This document shows, piece after piece, positions 51,383-61,626 of a DNA stretch of 64,000 nt. Within the stretch, counting starts at the first letter, position 1. Every line of letters begins with the position of its first letter. The stretch spans positions 62,001 through 126,000 of the forward strand of contig NZ_OCNK01000007.1 in assembly GCF_900230285.1 (NCBI RefSeq). Direction: 5' to 3'. Under the pieces are notes generated by a model. It was not told where the DNA came from, did no database searches, and saw only the letters and a list, made by a program, of their open reading frames with translations. The DNA comes from Blastococcus haudaquaticus (GTDB taxonomy: Bacteria > Actinomycetota > Actinomycetes > Mycobacteriales > Geodermatophilaceae). The position numbers and the translations under genes were made by a program.

Positions 51383-52543
51383 TCAGCGGACGCCGAGCAG
51401 GTGCTCCATCGCGAGCTGGTCGAGCCGCTCGAACTGCAGCCCGCGCTCCCCCAGCGCCTCCGGGTCGAACTTCTCCGCGCGCAGGTCCTCCAGCGACTCG
51501 CCCTCGCCCAGCGTGGGGGTGGCGAGCTCGCCGACGCGTGCGGCCTCGAGCGCCTCGGCCACCTCCGGGTCGGCCCGGAAGGCCTGCACCTTGTCCCGCA
51601 GGATCAGGTAGTTGCGCATGCAGCCACGCGCGGTCTCCCAGACGCCCTCGATGTCCTCGGTGCGCGGGGGCTTGTAGTCGAAGTGCACGTAGCCGTCGTA
51701 GGCCTTGCCGCTGCCGGCGCCCAGCATGGCGTCGACGGTCCAGAAGGCGCCGCGCAGGTTGCCCGCGCCGAAGCGGAGGTCCTGGTCGAAGCGCGGCCCG
51801 TGCTGGCCGTTGAGGTCGATGTGGAACAGCTTGTCGTGCCACAGCGCCTGCGAGATGCCCTGGGCGAAGTTCAGCCCCGCCATCTCCTCGTGGCCGATCT
51901 CCGGGTTGAGGCCGACGCGGTCGGGCTCCTCGAGCTCGTTGATGAAGGCGAGGGCGTGGCCGATCGTCGGCAGCAGGATGTCGCCGCGCGGCTCGTTCGG
52001 CTTGGGCTCCAGCGCGAACCGGATGTCGTAGCCCTTGTCGCGCACGTAGCCGCAGAGGACGTCCAGGCCCTCCTTGTAGCGGGCGAGGGCAGCCTGGACG
52101 TCCTTGGTGCCGCCGGACTCCGAGCCCTCGCGCCCGCCCCAGAGCACGTAGGTCTTGGCGCCCAGCTCGGCGGCCAGGTCGATGTTCCGCAGCACCTTGG
52201 CGATCGCGTAGCGGCGCACGGTGCGGTCGTTGGCGGTGAGGCCGCCGTCCTTGAACACGGGGGCGCTGAACAGGTTCGTCGTCGCCATCTCGACGGCCAT
52301 GCCGGTCTCGGCCAGCGCCTTCGTGAACCGCTCGAGGGTGGCCTCGCGGGTGGCGTCGTCGGGCACCAGGTCGTCGTCGTGGAAGGTGACGGCGGCGGCG
52401 CCCAGCTCGGCGAGCCGGTGCACGGACTCGACCGGGTCCAGCGGCGGGCGGATCGCGCCACCGAAGACGTCGACGCCCTGCCAGCCCACGGTCCAGAGTC
52501 CGAAGCTGAACTTGTCGTCCTTGGTGGGGGTGTAGTCGGTCAT
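51383..52543 (-). CDS. xylA: xylose isomerase
   Basis: 386 residues from ATG 52543, the size of class I actinobacterial enzymes. The TIM-barrel catalytic motifs include FHDDDLVP (His55, Asp58), [30 protein letters not shown] (Glu and Lys metal/catalytic residues), [14 protein letters not shown], and [20 protein letters not shown]. It interconverts D-xylose and D-xylulose (and glucose/fructose weakly), a divalent-metal reaction in the cytosol. It lies 53 nt downstream of a ROK regulator on the same strand, and xylulokinase is divergent beyond that, a standard xylose locus. Firm assignment. Confidence 0.97.
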   Translation of the reverse strand: MTDYTPTKDDKFSFGLWTVGWQGVDVFGGAIRPPLDPVESVHRLAELGAAAVTFHDDDLVPDDATREATLERFTKALAETGMAVEMATTNLFSAPVFKDGGLTANDRTVRRYAIAKVLRNIDLAAELGAKTYVLWGGREGSESGGTKDVQAALARYKEGLDVLCGYVRDKGYDIRFALEPKPNEPRGDILLPTIGHALAFINELEEPDRVGLNPEIGHEEMAGLNFAQGISQALWHDKLFHIDLNGQHGPRFDQDLRFGAGNLRGAFWTVDAMLGAGSGKAYDGYVHFDYKPPRTEDIEGVWETARGCMRNYLILRDKVQAFRADPEVAEALEAARVGELATPTLGEGESLEDLRAEKFDPEALGERGLQFERLDQLAMEHLLGVR

Positions 52544-52596
52544 GGGGAGTTCTCCGTCCGGGTCGATCGATGGTCGGTGCGGGAAGACGGGGTGGT

Positions 52597-53943
52597 TCAG
52601 GAGCGGGCGGCCGGGGCCGGGCTCAGCTCCTCGGCGCCGCTGACGGGCACGAGGGTGGGGTCGTCGAAGACGGCTTCCAGGGCGACGTGCGCGCCGCCAC
52701 GGACGGCCGCGGTGAAGCCGAGCGTGGACAGGACGATGCGTGCCCCGGCGAGGTCGGGTCCGAACACGCGTTCGCGGAGCTCGGCGGCCATGGGCTCGGT
52801 GAAGAACCGTCCGAGGACGGCGAAGTAGCCGCCCAGGAGCACGACCTGCGGGTTGAAGACGTTGATGAGCACCGCCGCCCCGTTGCCCAGCGCGGTGCCC
52901 ACCTGGTCGAGCGCGTCGAGGGTGCGGCGGTCGCCGGCGTCGGCCCGGGCGGCCAGCTCGGCCAGGCGGGTCTCCAGGTCACGGCCGTGGTCGTGCACCG
53001 GGTCGTCGGGGTCGGCGGCAGCGGTGAGCAGCGCGGTCAGTCCGACGACGGTCTCCCAGCAGCCGCGACGGCCGCATCCGCAGGTGCGCTCGGGGTCGCC
53101 GAGCGACGTGTGCCCGACCTCCCCGGAGAGCCCGCCGGCCCCGCGCAGCAGCCGGCCCTCCACGATCAGTCCGCCACCGACACCGACCTCACCGGTCAGG
53201 TAGACGAGGTCCGGCGTGCGGGCCTCGGGCCCCATGGCCCACTCGGCGATCGCCGACAGGTTCGCGTCGTTCTCCACCCGGATCGGACAGTCGAGGTCGA
53301 CCCGCGCGCGAAGCCCGTCGAGGACCGGCACGTCGTGCCAGCCGATGTTGGGCGCGTAGGTGGCCACGCCGTCGCCGCTGCGCACGAGACCCGGGATCGC
53401 GACGGTGAGGCCGACCGGGGTGGCGCCGCGCCGGCTCGCCGCGTCGAGCCCCTGGGACACCAGCCGGGCCACCTCGTCGAGGGTGCGCTCCGGCCCCAGC
53501 TCGTCGACGTCGAGCGCCACGCGGTCCTCGAGGATCACCTCGCCGCGCAGGTCGATGACGAGGATCGCCAGGTAGTCGACGTTCAGCTCCACGCCGATGC
53601 CGCAGACGGTCCGGCCGTCGAGGTGGACGATCAGGCCCGGCCGGCCGACCGAGCCGGCGCGGTCGACGTCCCCTGCGGTGACCAGCCGACGGTCGGCCAG
53701 CTCGGCCACCAGGCTCGACACCGTCGCCTTGTTCAGGCCGGTGTCCTGTGCGATCCGTGCGCGGGACCGGGGGCCGGCGTCGCGCAGATGCCGGAGGACG
53801 AGTCCGAGGTTGCTGCGCCGGACGGTCGCCTGGTCGGCGGGCGCCTGCCGGCGGACGGTGGCCCCGTCGTACAGACGGCGTTCCTCGAACACAGCCGTGC
53901 CCACCCCCTCGATCGCCTCGTCGCGATCATTTGTCGGTTGCAT
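52597..53943 (-). CDS. xylR: ROK-family transcriptional regulator, probable xylose repressor
   Basis: 448 residues from ATG 53943; GTG 53892 has a better ribosome-binding site (GAGGGGGTGGG) and may be the true start. Helix-turn-helix ([35 protein letters not shown]), then the ROK domain ([35 protein letters not shown]). The zinc motif is [14 protein letters not shown]. Context (xylA downstream, xylB divergent) makes this the xylose-responsive repressor. An inverted repeat ATTTGT-N11-ACAAAT overlaps the ATG at 53943, which fits either autoregulation over the divergent promoters or the shorter start. Confidence 0.85.
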   Translation of the reverse strand: MQPTNDRDEAIEGVGTAVFEERRLYDGATVRRQAPADQATVRRSNLGLVLRHLRDAGPRSRARIAQDTGLNKATVSSLVAELADRRLVTAGDVDRAGSVGRPGLIVHLDGRTVCGIGVELNVDYLAILVIDLRGEVILEDRVALDVDELGPERTLDEVARLVSQGLDAASRRGATPVGLTVAIPGLVRSGDGVATYAPNIGWHDVPVLDGLRARVDLDCPIRVENDANLSAIAEWAMGPEARTPDLVYLTGEVGVGGGLIVEGRLLRGAGGLSGEVGHTSLGDPERTCGCGRRGCWETVVGLTALLTAAADPDDPVHDHGRDLETRLAELAARADAGDRRTLDALDQVGTALGNGAAVLINVFNPQVVLLGGYFAVLGRFFTEPMAAELRERVFGPDLAGARIVLSTLGFTAAVRGGAHVALEAVFDDPTLVPVSGAEELSPAPAARS

Positions 53944-53951
53944 CAACAAAT
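53929..53951. promoter_or_regulatory. inverted repeat operator candidate of the xylose repressor
   Basis: ATTTGT (53929-53934) and ACAAAT (53946-53951) with 11 nt between. The right half extends to AACAAATTAG, like XylR/ROK operator halves (AACAAACTAA). It sits between divergent xylR and xylB and shares ATTTGTCGGTTG with the site at 49341. Confidence 0.55.
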
Positions 53952-54104
53952 TAGTGACGTCGGCACGGTGTGGTCAAGGTCGCACGCCCCTGTCATCCAA
54001 CCGGGACCTCTGCGGGAAGGCCATCACCGGGTCGCGTCCCTCCGCCGACATCACCCACCCGTGGTTACAGTCCCGCTCGTGACGTCTCTCCCGGCGACCC
54101 TCCG

Positions 54105-55544
54105 ATGACCCCGCGCCTCGTCGCCGGGGTCGACACCTCGACGCAGGCCTGCAAGATCGTGATCCGGGACGCCGACACCGGCGAGCTGGTGCGGTCCGGC
54201 CGCGCTCGGCACCCGCCGGGCACCGAGGTGGCACCGAGCGCGTGGGAGGCCGCCTTCACCGCCGCCGCCGAGGAGGCCGGTGGGCTGGCCGACGTGGCGG
54301 CGCTGTCCGTCGGCGGCCAGCAGCACGGCATGGTGTGCCTCGACGAGGACGGCGAAGTCGTCCGGGACGCGCTGCTCTGGAACGACGTGCGCTCCGCCGG
54401 AGCCGCCGCGGACCTGATCACCGAACTCGGGAACGGCGACGAGGTGGCCGGCCGCCAGGCGTGGGCGGACGCCGTCGGGCTGGTCCCGGTGGCCTCCTTC
54501 ACCGGCACCAAGCTCCGCTGGCTGGCCGATGCCGAGCCGGGCAACGCCGACCGCACCGCCGCCGTCTGCCTCCCCCACGACTGGCTCACCTGGCGGCTGG
54601 CCGCCGACCGGCAACTGAGCACGCTGGCCACCGACCGCGGCGACGCCAGCGGCACGGCCTACTGGTCGGCCCGCACCGGTGAGTACCGCTTCGACCTGCT
54701 GGAGCTGGCGATGCGTGGCCGCCGGCCGGCCGTGCCGCGGGTCGCCGGACCGGCCGAGCAGGTCGGCATGCTCGCCGGCACCGGGCGGCTCGGCGACGGG
54801 GCACTGCTCGGACCCGGCACCGGCGACAACGCCGCCGCCGCACTGGGGCTGGCGGCCCGCCCGGGCGACGTGATCGTCTCGATCGGCACGTCCGGGGTGG
54901 TCTCCGCCGTCACCACCACCGCCGTCGCCGACGTCACCGGCACGGTCGCCGGGTTCGCCGACGCCACGGGCAACCACCTGCCCCTGGTCGCGACGCTCAA
55001 TGCGGCACGCGTCCTGGACGCGGCCGCATCGATGCTCGGGGTCGACCACGCCACCCTGTCCGACCTCGCGCTCTCCGCGCCCTCGGGTGCGGACGGCCTG
55101 GTGCTGGTGCCCTACCTCGAGGGCGAGCGGACGCCGAACCTCCCGCTCGCGACCGGCGCGGTCCACGGCCTGACGCTGCGCACGGCGACGCCGGCCCACC
55201 TGGCACGGGCAGCGGTCGAAGGCCTGCTGTGCGGTCTCGCCGACGGGATCGAGGCCGTCGTCGCGCAGGGTGTCGCGGTCGACCGCGTGCTGTTGATCGG
55301 TGGCGCCGCCCGCTCCCCCGCCGTCCAGCAGCTGGCACCAGGCATCCTCGGCCGCCCCGTGCTCGTCCCGCCGCCGGGTGAGTACGTCGCCGACGGCGCC
55401 GCGCGGCAGGCCGCCTGGACTCTCTCCGGTGCAGGCTCGCCGCCCGACTGGGCGCAGCCGGGGCTGCAGGCGTTCGAGACGCCGCCCACCCCGGCCGTGC
55501 GGGAGCGCTACGCGGAGGTGCGCGGCCGCACCGACGGTCAGTAA
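54105..55544 (+). CDS. xylB: xylulokinase
   Basis: 479 residues from ATG 54105. FGGY-family kinase: ATP/phosphate loop [71 protein letters not shown] (catalytic Asp region), [16 protein letters not shown], and [16 protein letters not shown]. It phosphorylates D-xylulose to xylulose-5-phosphate, which enters the pentose phosphate pathway. It diverges from the ROK repressor and is 161 nt from its start. Repeat copy C begins two nt after its stop. Confidence 0.95.
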   Translation: MTPRLVAGVDTSTQACKIVIRDADTGELVRSGRARHPPGTEVAPSAWEAAFTAAAEEAGGLADVAALSVGGQQHGMVCLDEDGEVVRDALLWNDVRSAGAAADLITELGNGDEVAGRQAWADAVGLVPVASFTGTKLRWLADAEPGNADRTAAVCLPHDWLTWRLAADRQLSTLATDRGDASGTAYWSARTGEYRFDLLELAMRGRRPAVPRVAGPAEQVGMLAGTGRLGDGALLGPGTGDNAAAALGLAARPGDVIVSIGTSGVVSAVTTTAVADVTGTVAGFADATGNHLPLVATLNAARVLDAAASMLGVDHATLSDLALSAPSGADGLVLVPYLEGERTPNLPLATGAVHGLTLRTATPAHLARAAVEGLLCGLADGIEAVVAQGVAVDRVLLIGGAARSPAVQQLAPGILGRPVLVPPPGEYVADGAARQAAWTLSGAGSPPDWAQPGLQAFETPPTPAVRERYAEVRGRTDGQ

Positions 55545-55546
55545 GA

Positions 55547-55602
55547 GGACCCCCTTGCCCCCCACCGCTCGCACGCTCGCGGCGGGCCCCTGCAAGGGGG
55601 CC
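55547..55602. repeat. palindromic interspersed repeat, copy C
   Basis: 56 bp in inverse orientation to copy A and its closest match: reading on the minus strand GGCCCCCTTG-CAGGGGC, the GCCGCGAGC-G-TGCGAGCGGTG core, then AAGGGGGTCC. It starts two bases after the xylulokinase stop (55544) and ends before the convergent hydrolase stop (55630). Confidence 0.8.
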
Positions 55603-55629
55603 GTTCCAGCACGTTGCCGGGCCGTTCCC

Positions 55630-56262
55630 TCAGCTCAGCAGGCCGGCCACCTGGCCGGGGTGCGTCTGGGGGGTCATGTGCGCCGCCCCGGGGAGCTCGA
55701 CCAGGCGGCCTCTCGGCGCCGAGGCGGCGAGGTGCGCGGCCCAGTCGCGGCGGCAGAGGCGGTCCCGGGTGCCGCGGACGACGGTGACGGGCACGTCGAC
55801 GTCGCGCAGCCGCCGGTCGATGTCGTCGGCGGCCGCCACCCGCCAGAGCGCCACCATCGCCCGCGGCCCGGTGCTCCACCACTGGGCGAGGACCAGCGGC
55901 ACCTGCCACCACGGCTCGCGCACCGCCGTCCGCAGCCAGGAGGCGACCAGCCCGCGCAGTGACCTCAGCCGTGGATCCGTCGTCGGTCCCAGCAGCACGA
56001 GCCCGACCACCCGGGCGTCCCGGGCCGCGGCGACCGCCACCACCTGGCAGCTCTGCGAGTGACCGACCAGCACGACCGGCCCCTCCCCCAGCGCCGCGAG
56101 CAAGCGGTCGGCGAGCTCCTCCAGGGGTGGCACGGCCTGCGGCAGGCCCATGCCCGGGAGCAGGACGACGTCGGCGGCGAGCAGCCGGCGGAGCCGCCGG
56201 GAGGAGCGCGCATCGAGGCCCAGACCGGGCACGAGGACGGCGCGAGCGGAACAGGGGGTCAC
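55630..56262 (-). CDS. alpha/beta hydrolase
   Basis: 210 residues from GTG 56262; longer in-frame starts are not conserved-looking. Core elements: ARAVLVPGLGLDARSSRRLR (oxyanion region), nucleophile elbow VLVGHSQSCQVVAVAA (GHSQS), acid VTVVRGTRDRLCRRDW, and histidine LPGAAHMTPQTHPG. It is a small single-domain hydrolase of unknown substrate. It begins 133 nt from the divergent NDH-2 gene and converges with xylB; repeat copy C lies in between. Confidence 0.85.
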   Translation of the reverse strand: MTPCSARAVLVPGLGLDARSSRRLRRLLAADVVLLPGMGLPQAVPPLEELADRLLAALGEGPVVLVGHSQSCQVVAVAAARDARVVGLVLLGPTTDPRLRSLRGLVASWLRTAVREPWWQVPLVLAQWWSTGPRAMVALWRVAAADDIDRRLRDVDVPVTVVRGTRDRLCRRDWAAHLAASAPRGRLVELPGAAHMTPQTHPGQVAGLLS

Positions 56263-56395
56263 CCGCGGTGGTTCTACCTGTCGGCAGCACCGCGCGCGAA
56301 CCGGCGGCCGGGACGAGAGAGTGTGTCCTGGATCGCCCTGAGATGTGCGCGGCCCGTGCGAGCCGTCGGGGACCGTAGTGGAAGGATGAATCATC

Positions 56396-57820
56396 ATGAC
56401 GACATCACCTGTGCGCGACCCAGCCGCTCCTTCGCACGGCGGCCGCCCACGCGTCGTCATCATCGGCTCCGGCTTCGGCGGCCTGTTCGCCGCGCAGCGC
56501 CTGCGCAAGGCCGACGTCGACATCACGCTGATCGGCAAGACCAGCCACCACCTCTTCCAGCCGCTGCTGTACCAGGTGGCCACCGGGATCCTCTCCGAGG
56601 GCGAGATCGCCCCGGCCACCCGTGAGGTGCTGCGCCGCCAGGAGAACGCCCGCGTCGTGCTCGGCGAGGTCATCGACATCGACCTGGCCGCCCGCACGGT
56701 CACCTCCACCGTGCTCGGCCGCACCACGGTCCACCCCTACGACGAGCTGATCGTGGCGGCCGGCGCCGGGCAGTCCTACTTCGGCAACGACCGGTTCGCC
56801 GAGTTCGCCCCCGGCATGAAGAGCATCGACGACGCGCTCGAGCTGCGCGGCCGCATCTTCGGCGCGTTCGAGCTGGCCGAGCTCGCCGAGACGCAGGAGG
56901 AGGTCGACCGGCTGCTGACCTTCGTCATCGTCGGCGCCGGCCCCACCGGCGTGGAGATGGCCGGCCAGATCGCCGAGCTCGCCCACCGCACCCTGCGGCG
57001 GGACTTCCGCAACATCGACCCCACCACCGCCCGGGTCGTCCTGCTCGACGCGGCACCGGCCGTGCTCCCCTCCTTCGGCGAGAAGCTCGGCGGCCGCGCC
57101 CGCCGTCAGCTCGGCCAGACCGGCGTCGAGGTCCAGCTCGGCGCGATGGTCACCGACGTGGACGCCAACGGCATCGAGATCAAGGACGGCGACGGCCAGG
57201 TCCGCCGCATCAACGCGGCCACCAAGATCTGGGCGGCCGGGGTGCAGGCCAGTGGCCTCGGCCGGCTCCTCGGCGAGCAGTCCGGCGCCGAGGTCGACCG
57301 CGCCGGGCGCGTCGCCGTGCAGCCCGACCTGACCCTCCCCGGTCACCCCGAGGTGCACGTCGTCGGCGACATGATGGCGCTGGACAAGCTGCCGGGCGTC
57401 GCGCAGGTCGCCATCCAGGGTGGGCGCTACGCCGCCGACCAGATCATGCGCCGGATGGCCGGCAAGACGCCCAAGCCGGCGTTCGAGTACCACGACAAGG
57501 GCTCGATGGCGACGATCTCCCGCTTCCACGCGGTGGTCGACCTCGGCACGCTGAAGTTCGAGGGCTTCATCGCCTGGCTGATGTGGCTCGCCCTGCACCT
57601 CTTCTACATCGTCGGCTTCAAGAGCCGGGTGACGACGGTGCTGCACTGGCTGGTCAGCTTCCTGGGCCGCGGCCGGTCGCAGCGGGTGGCCACCCAGCAG
57701 CAGGTCTACGGCCGGCTCGCACTCGAGCACCTCGGCCCGGGCTGGGAGGCCAGCAAGACGGGTGGCCCGAAGACCGCCCCGCCGGCCGACGAGGACATGA
57801 CGGGCCGCCAGTCCGCCTGA
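56396..57820 (+). CDS. ndh: type II NADH dehydrogenase (NDH-2 family)
   Basis: 474 residues from ATG 56396, with GGAAGGA upstream. Two dinucleotide folds: FAD site RVVIIGSGFGGLFAAQRLRK (about 19-38) and NADH site LLTFVIVGAGPTGVEMAGQI (about 175-195). Other signatures are LYQVATGILSEGEIAP, YDELIVAAGA and HPEVHVVGDMMAL. The C-terminal region has hydrophobic, amphipathic membrane-binding helices (FIAWLMWLALHLFYIVGFKS). It oxidises NADH and reduces the quinone pool without pumping protons. The flanking genes do not change this reading. A second NADH route (complex I) cannot be judged from this window. Confidence 0.92.
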   Translation: MTTSPVRDPAAPSHGGRPRVVIIGSGFGGLFAAQRLRKADVDITLIGKTSHHLFQPLLYQVATGILSEGEIAPATREVLRRQENARVVLGEVIDIDLAARTVTSTVLGRTTVHPYDELIVAAGAGQSYFGNDRFAEFAPGMKSIDDALELRGRIFGAFELAELAETQEEVDRLLTFVIVGAGPTGVEMAGQIAELAHRTLRRDFRNIDPTTARVVLLDAAPAVLPSFGEKLGGRARRQLGQTGVEVQLGAMVTDVDANGIEIKDGDGQVRRINAATKIWAAGVQASGLGRLLGEQSGAEVDRAGRVAVQPDLTLPGHPEVHVVGDMMALDKLPGVAQVAIQGGRYAADQIMRRMAGKTPKPAFEYHDKGSMATISRFHAVVDLGTLKFEGFIAWLMWLALHLFYIVGFKSRVTTVLHWLVSFLGRGRSQRVATQQQVYGRLALEHLGPGWEASKTGGPKTAPPADEDMTGRQSA

Positions 57821-57902
57821 GCCGGATGCGGCGCCGTCCTCCGCGGGGGTGATCCTCGCGGCGGACGTGCGTCGGGGTGGAAACCCTGGGTAGGCGGTCG
57901 CC

Positions 57903-59228
57903 GTGTCGACGTCCCGGGGTCAACGAAGCGCCGCCCGCTCGCAGGGCCCGTTGTGGCGGTGGCCGGCGATCAGCGGCGTGGCCGCCGGCGCGCTGGCCTG
58001 GTTGCTCGGCCTCGTGGAGCCGCGCGGCGGCGTCCTGGCGCAGCTGTGGCCCAGCGACACCTCCGCCGCCGGCACGCTGCTCCAGCTGGTCGCCACCGGC
58101 GCCGTCACCATCAGCACCCTGACGTTCAGCATCACGATCGTGGCCCTGCAGCTGGCTTCCCAGCAGTTCTCCCCCCGGCTGCTCCGTGACTTCGTGCGGG
58201 ACCCGGTCACCAAGCGGGTGCTGTCGATCCTCGCCGCAACGTTCGTCTTCGCCGTCACCGGTCTCCGCGGCATCGATTCCGCGGAACCGGTACCGACGCT
58301 CGTGTGCCTCGTCGCCGCCCTGCTCGGTCTCGCGTCCTTCGGCGCGCTCCTGGCGTTCATCAGTCACATGGTCCGCATGCTGCGGATCGACACGATGATG
58401 ACGCGTGTCCACACCGACACCCGACGGGCGATCGAGGAGTTCTACGCGCCCTACGGCGACACGCGGCAGCGGTCACCCGACGAGCTGCACCTCGACGCGT
58501 CTGCCGGCGCTCTGGTGACCGCGCTCGACAGCGGCTTCGTCGAGGTGGTCGACGTCGATGCGCTGACCGGCAGCGCCCGCCGGCACGACGCCGTCGTCCG
58601 CATCGAGGTGCGCCCCGGCGATCAGGTCACCCACGGCACCCCGATCGCCACGGTCTGGGGACCGGACGACGAAGAGCTCCACGGGGCCGTCCGCGCGGCG
58701 GTGGTGCTCAACAACGAGCGCACCATCGACCAGGACGCCGCCTTCGGCTTCCGGCAGCTGGAGGACATCGCCGTGAAGGCGATGTCGCCTGCCATCAACG
58801 ATCCGACGACCGCCGCGGCAGCCGTCGGGCACATGGGCGACCTGCTGGTCCGGCTGGCCGGTCGGCGACTCGGCGCCACCTTGCACGAGGACGAGGACGG
58901 GGTGGGGCGGGCCGTCGTGCCCGACCGCGACCTGCGGTACTACCTCGACCTGTCGTGCGGGCAGCTGGCCCGGTTCGGGAGCCCGGAGCCCACGGTCCTC
59001 ATGGCGCTCCTCCGGATGCTGCGGGACGTGGCCGTCGCCTGCCGCGACGACGGGCAGCGGGCGGAGGTGGCGCGTGCGGCAGACCTGGTCGCCGGTGAGC
59101 TCTCCCCCGACCGGAACACCGTGGACACGGAGGCCGTGCGCGACCACCGTGCTCGGGTCACCGCGGCCCTGGAGGGGCGCATCGTGGAGGCATTCGCCGA
59201 TCGGGCCGGTGAGACCCGGTCGATGTGA
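57903..59228 (+). CDS. DUF2254-domain membrane protein
   Basis: 441 residues from GTG 57903. Four membrane segments in the first 160 residues (ISGVAAGALAWLLGLVEPR, LLQLVATGAVTISTLTFSIT, ILAATFVFAVTGLRGID, LVCLVAALLGLASFGALLAF). Family motifs are ITIVALQLASQQFSPRLLRD, DVDALTGSAR and AVKAMSPAINDPTTAAAAVG. The ~270-residue C-terminal part is cytoplasmic and includes a biotinyl-carrier-like VRPGDQVTHGTPIATVW. Function unknown; these proteins have been proposed to be channel- or sensor-like. It follows NDH-2 on the same strand by 82 nt. Confidence 0.88.
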   Translation: MSTSRGQRSAARSQGPLWRWPAISGVAAGALAWLLGLVEPRGGVLAQLWPSDTSAAGTLLQLVATGAVTISTLTFSITIVALQLASQQFSPRLLRDFVRDPVTKRVLSILAATFVFAVTGLRGIDSAEPVPTLVCLVAALLGLASFGALLAFISHMVRMLRIDTMMTRVHTDTRRAIEEFYAPYGDTRQRSPDELHLDASAGALVTALDSGFVEVVDVDALTGSARRHDAVVRIEVRPGDQVTHGTPIATVWGPDDEELHGAVRAAVVLNNERTIDQDAAFGFRQLEDIAVKAMSPAINDPTTAAAAVGHMGDLLVRLAGRRLGATLHEDEDGVGRAVVPDRDLRYYLDLSCGQLARFGSPEPTVLMALLRMLRDVAVACRDDGQRAEVARAADLVAGELSPDRNTVDTEAVRDHRARVTAALEGRIVEAFADRAGETRSM

Positions 59229-59253
59229 GCGACCAAGGGCGGCGACGGCCGGC

Positions 59254-60405
59254 TCAGCGGTTCTCCAGCGCCGTGCCCTCCCGGACGATGCGGGCGGCGA
59301 CCTCGCGCCAGTCGCCGGTGCGCAGCCAGGTCCGCAGCTGCCGCGAGGACGACGTGCCGCGTTCGAAGAGGCTCTCGACCATGTCGACGACGAGGTCCCA
59401 CTCGTCGTGCTCGGTCAGGTCGTCGCGCAGTTCGGCGAGCAACCGGCGCACCGCCACCCGCGCCGGCACCAGGTTCCGCCGCACCGGGTCGAACAGGCCG
59501 CCGTCGAGCCCGTGCCGGGCGGCCCGCCACCGGGCCGCGCGCAGCAGTTCCGGCCGCGGTCGCGGGCACTCCTCGTCCCGTGCGGCACGGGCGGCCAGCA
59601 CGCGCACCAGCGACCGGGCCAGCGCCGCGTGCAGCACCACGTCGTCGACCTCGGTGCACACGTCGGCCAGCCGGAACTCCAGCGTCGGCAGGTGGCTGGA
59701 CGGGCGCAGGTCCCAGTAGAGGTGCGACGAGTCGGCGATGACGCCGGACGTGACCAGGCCGGCGACCACCTCGCGGAACCGCTCGGCGCTCCCGAGGTAC
59801 TCCGGCGGACCGGTGTTCGGCCACCGCGACCACCACACCGTCCGGTAGCTGTGGTGCCCGGTGTCGAAGCCGTCGTGGAACGGCGAGCTGCCCGTCATCG
59901 CGAGCAGCACGGACAGGTACGGCCGGGCCCGGTCCATCACCGCGACGGCGGTCTCCAGGTCGGGCACCCCCACGTGCACGTGGCAGCCCACGATGTCCTG
60001 CTGCTCGGCCAGGCCCGCCCAGCGGTCGACCATCGCCTGGTAGCGCGGCGCCGGCGTGATGTCCTGCTGCTGCCAGCTGTCGAAGGGGTGCGTGGAGGCG
60101 GCGAGGATGCGCACGCCGGCACGCGCCGCGGCCCCGGCCGCCTCGGCCCGGGTGGTCACCAGCTCGGCGCGCAACTGGGACAGGCTGGTGCAGATGCCGG
60201 TCGCCGACTCCAGTTGCGTCGTGGTGATCTCCGCGTGCAGGTGCGGGCCGGACTCCCCCTGGAGCACGGCCAGGGCCAGCGCAGGGCTCCGCGTCAGGCG
60301 GTAGGTGTCCGGGTCGACGAGGTGGAACTCCTCCTCCACCCCGAACGTGGCGCCGGCCGGCGGCAGCGGCACAGCGTTCGTCCCGCCGGTCTGGTCGACC
60401 TCCAC
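59254..60405 (-). CDS. YbdK-family carboxylate-amine ligase (glutamate-cysteine ligase type 2)
   Basis: 383 residues; GTG 60405 has AGGAG upstream, supporting this start over a longer frame to 60516. GCS2 motifs: TFGVEEEFHLVDPDTYRLTR (about 18-37), HLHAEITTTQLESATGIC, VGCHVHVGVPDLETAVAVMD, and SSHLPTLEFRLADVCTEVDD. Enzymes of this family form gamma-glutamyl amide bonds; YbdK has weak glutamate-cysteine ligase activity, and EgtA-type relatives serve ergothioneine synthesis. No ergothioneine cluster is adjacent. Converges with the DUF2254 gene. Confidence 0.9.
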   Translation of the reverse strand: MEVDQTGGTNAVPLPPAGATFGVEEEFHLVDPDTYRLTRSPALALAVLQGESGPHLHAEITTTQLESATGICTSLSQLRAELVTTRAEAAGAAARAGVRILAASTHPFDSWQQQDITPAPRYQAMVDRWAGLAEQQDIVGCHVHVGVPDLETAVAVMDRARPYLSVLLAMTGSSPFHDGFDTGHHSYRTVWWSRWPNTGPPEYLGSAERFREVVAGLVTSGVIADSSHLYWDLRPSSHLPTLEFRLADVCTEVDDVVLHAALARSLVRVLAARAARDEECPRPRPELLRAARWRAARHGLDGGLFDPVRRNLVPARVAVRRLLAELRDDLTEHDEWDLVVDMVESLFERGTSSSRQLRTWLRTGDWREVAARIVREGTALENR

Positions 60406-60612
60406 GCACGCTCCTGTGCAGCGAGGCGACGCCGTGGTCGCCGGTGCATCCCCGGACGCGGGGCGACTGACGCCCAGCCGTGCCATGACGGTAGAGCTTG
60501 CGCCCTTGCCGCGCACACCCCTCCCCCGCCCTGTTCGCCCACGGCATGACCGCTACCGCGGCGGCGACCGGCGGCGTTCACTGGGTGTAAGCCGGTAATC
60601 AGGAGGGGTTCG

Positions 60613-61566
60613 ATGGACGCAGCAGCCGGGTCGGAGAGCGAGGGCGCCCTGGACGCCTACTCCCGCATCGTGACCGCGGTGGCCGGCGACCTGACCCCGC
60701 ACGTCGCCGCGCTGCAGGTCACGGGTCCGGACGGGCGGTCCGGTGCGGGTTCGGCGGTGGTGGTCGACGGCGAGGGGCTGCTGCTGACCAACGCGCACGT
60801 CGTCGGGCGGGCGGCGCGGGGAGTGGCGGTGTTCAGCGACGGAAGCGAGAGCGACGTCGACGTCGTCGGGGCCGATCCGCTGTCCGACCTGGCGGTGGTC
60901 CGTGCCCGCGGGGACACGCCACCTCCGGCGGCGCTCGGGGATGCCGCCGGCCTGCGGGTGGGCCAGCTCGTGGTGGCCGTCGGCAACCCGCTCGGGTTGA
61001 GCGGATCGGTGACGGCGGGGGTGGTGAGCGGACTCGGCCGCTCGCTGCCGACGCGCGACGGCCGGACCGCGCGCGTGGTCGAGGACGTGATCCAGACCGA
61101 CGCCGCGCTCAACCCCGGCAACAGCGGCGGCGCACTGGCCGATTCGTCCTCCCGCGTGGTCGGCATCAACACCGCCGTCGCCGGGTGGGGGCTCGGACTC
61201 GCCGTGCCGATCAACGACACGAGCCGGCGCATCGTCCGTGCGCTGGTCGCCGACGGCCGCGTCCGTCGCGCCTACCTCGGTCTGGTCAGCACCCCCGCAC
61301 CCCTACCGGCCCCGCTCGCGGAGCGCACCGGACGGCGACGGGGGCTGCGGATCGTCGACGTCGTCCCGGGAGCTCCGGCCGACCGGGCGGGGCTCAAGCC
61401 GGGCGACCTCGTGCTGGAGGCCGCACGGCGGCCCGTCGCCGACGCGCAGAGCCTCCAGCGCCTGCTGTTCGCCGAGGCGATCGGCCATCCGCTGCCCATG
61501 ACGGTGCACCGCCGCGGCGCCATGGTGGACGTGGTCACCCTCCCCGCGGAGCTCACCGGCAGCTGA
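60613..61566 (+). CDS. HtrA/DegP-like serine protease with one PDZ domain
   Basis: 317 residues from ATG 60613, GGAGGGG just upstream. Trypsin-like triad His62 (LLLTNAHVV), Asp92 (DPLSDLAVV) and Ser171 (LNPGNSGGAL), then one PDZ domain (about 225-310, GLRIVDVVPGAPADRAGLKP). Unlike typical HtrA proteases there is no signal peptide or membrane anchor: the protein begins MDAAAGSESEGALDAYSRIV. It should be cytosolic unless exported otherwise. It is 46 nt upstream of the diguanylate cyclase gene and may be cotranscribed with it. Confidence 0.9.
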   Translation: MDAAAGSESEGALDAYSRIVTAVAGDLTPHVAALQVTGPDGRSGAGSAVVVDGEGLLLTNAHVVGRAARGVAVFSDGSESDVDVVGADPLSDLAVVRARGDTPPPAALGDAAGLRVGQLVVAVGNPLGLSGSVTAGVVSGLGRSLPTRDGRTARVVEDVIQTDAALNPGNSGGALADSSSRVVGINTAVAGWGLGLAVPINDTSRRIVRALVADGRVRRAYLGLVSTPAPLPAPLAERTGRRRGLRIVDVVPGAPADRAGLKPGDLVLEAARRPVADAQSLQRLLFAEAIGHPLPMTVHRRGAMVDVVTLPAELTGS

Positions 61567-61626
61567 TCGAGGCGCGCCACCCGATGGAGGGCAACCAGTC
61601 ACGGCACCGGTCGTCGGCCAGGCAGG

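Noticed and set aside
53892-53943. choice of xylR start
   Set aside because: I reported ATG 53943 because it is a real ATG, but did not settle it: GTG 53892 has the better ribosome-binding site and would free the operator from the coding sequence.
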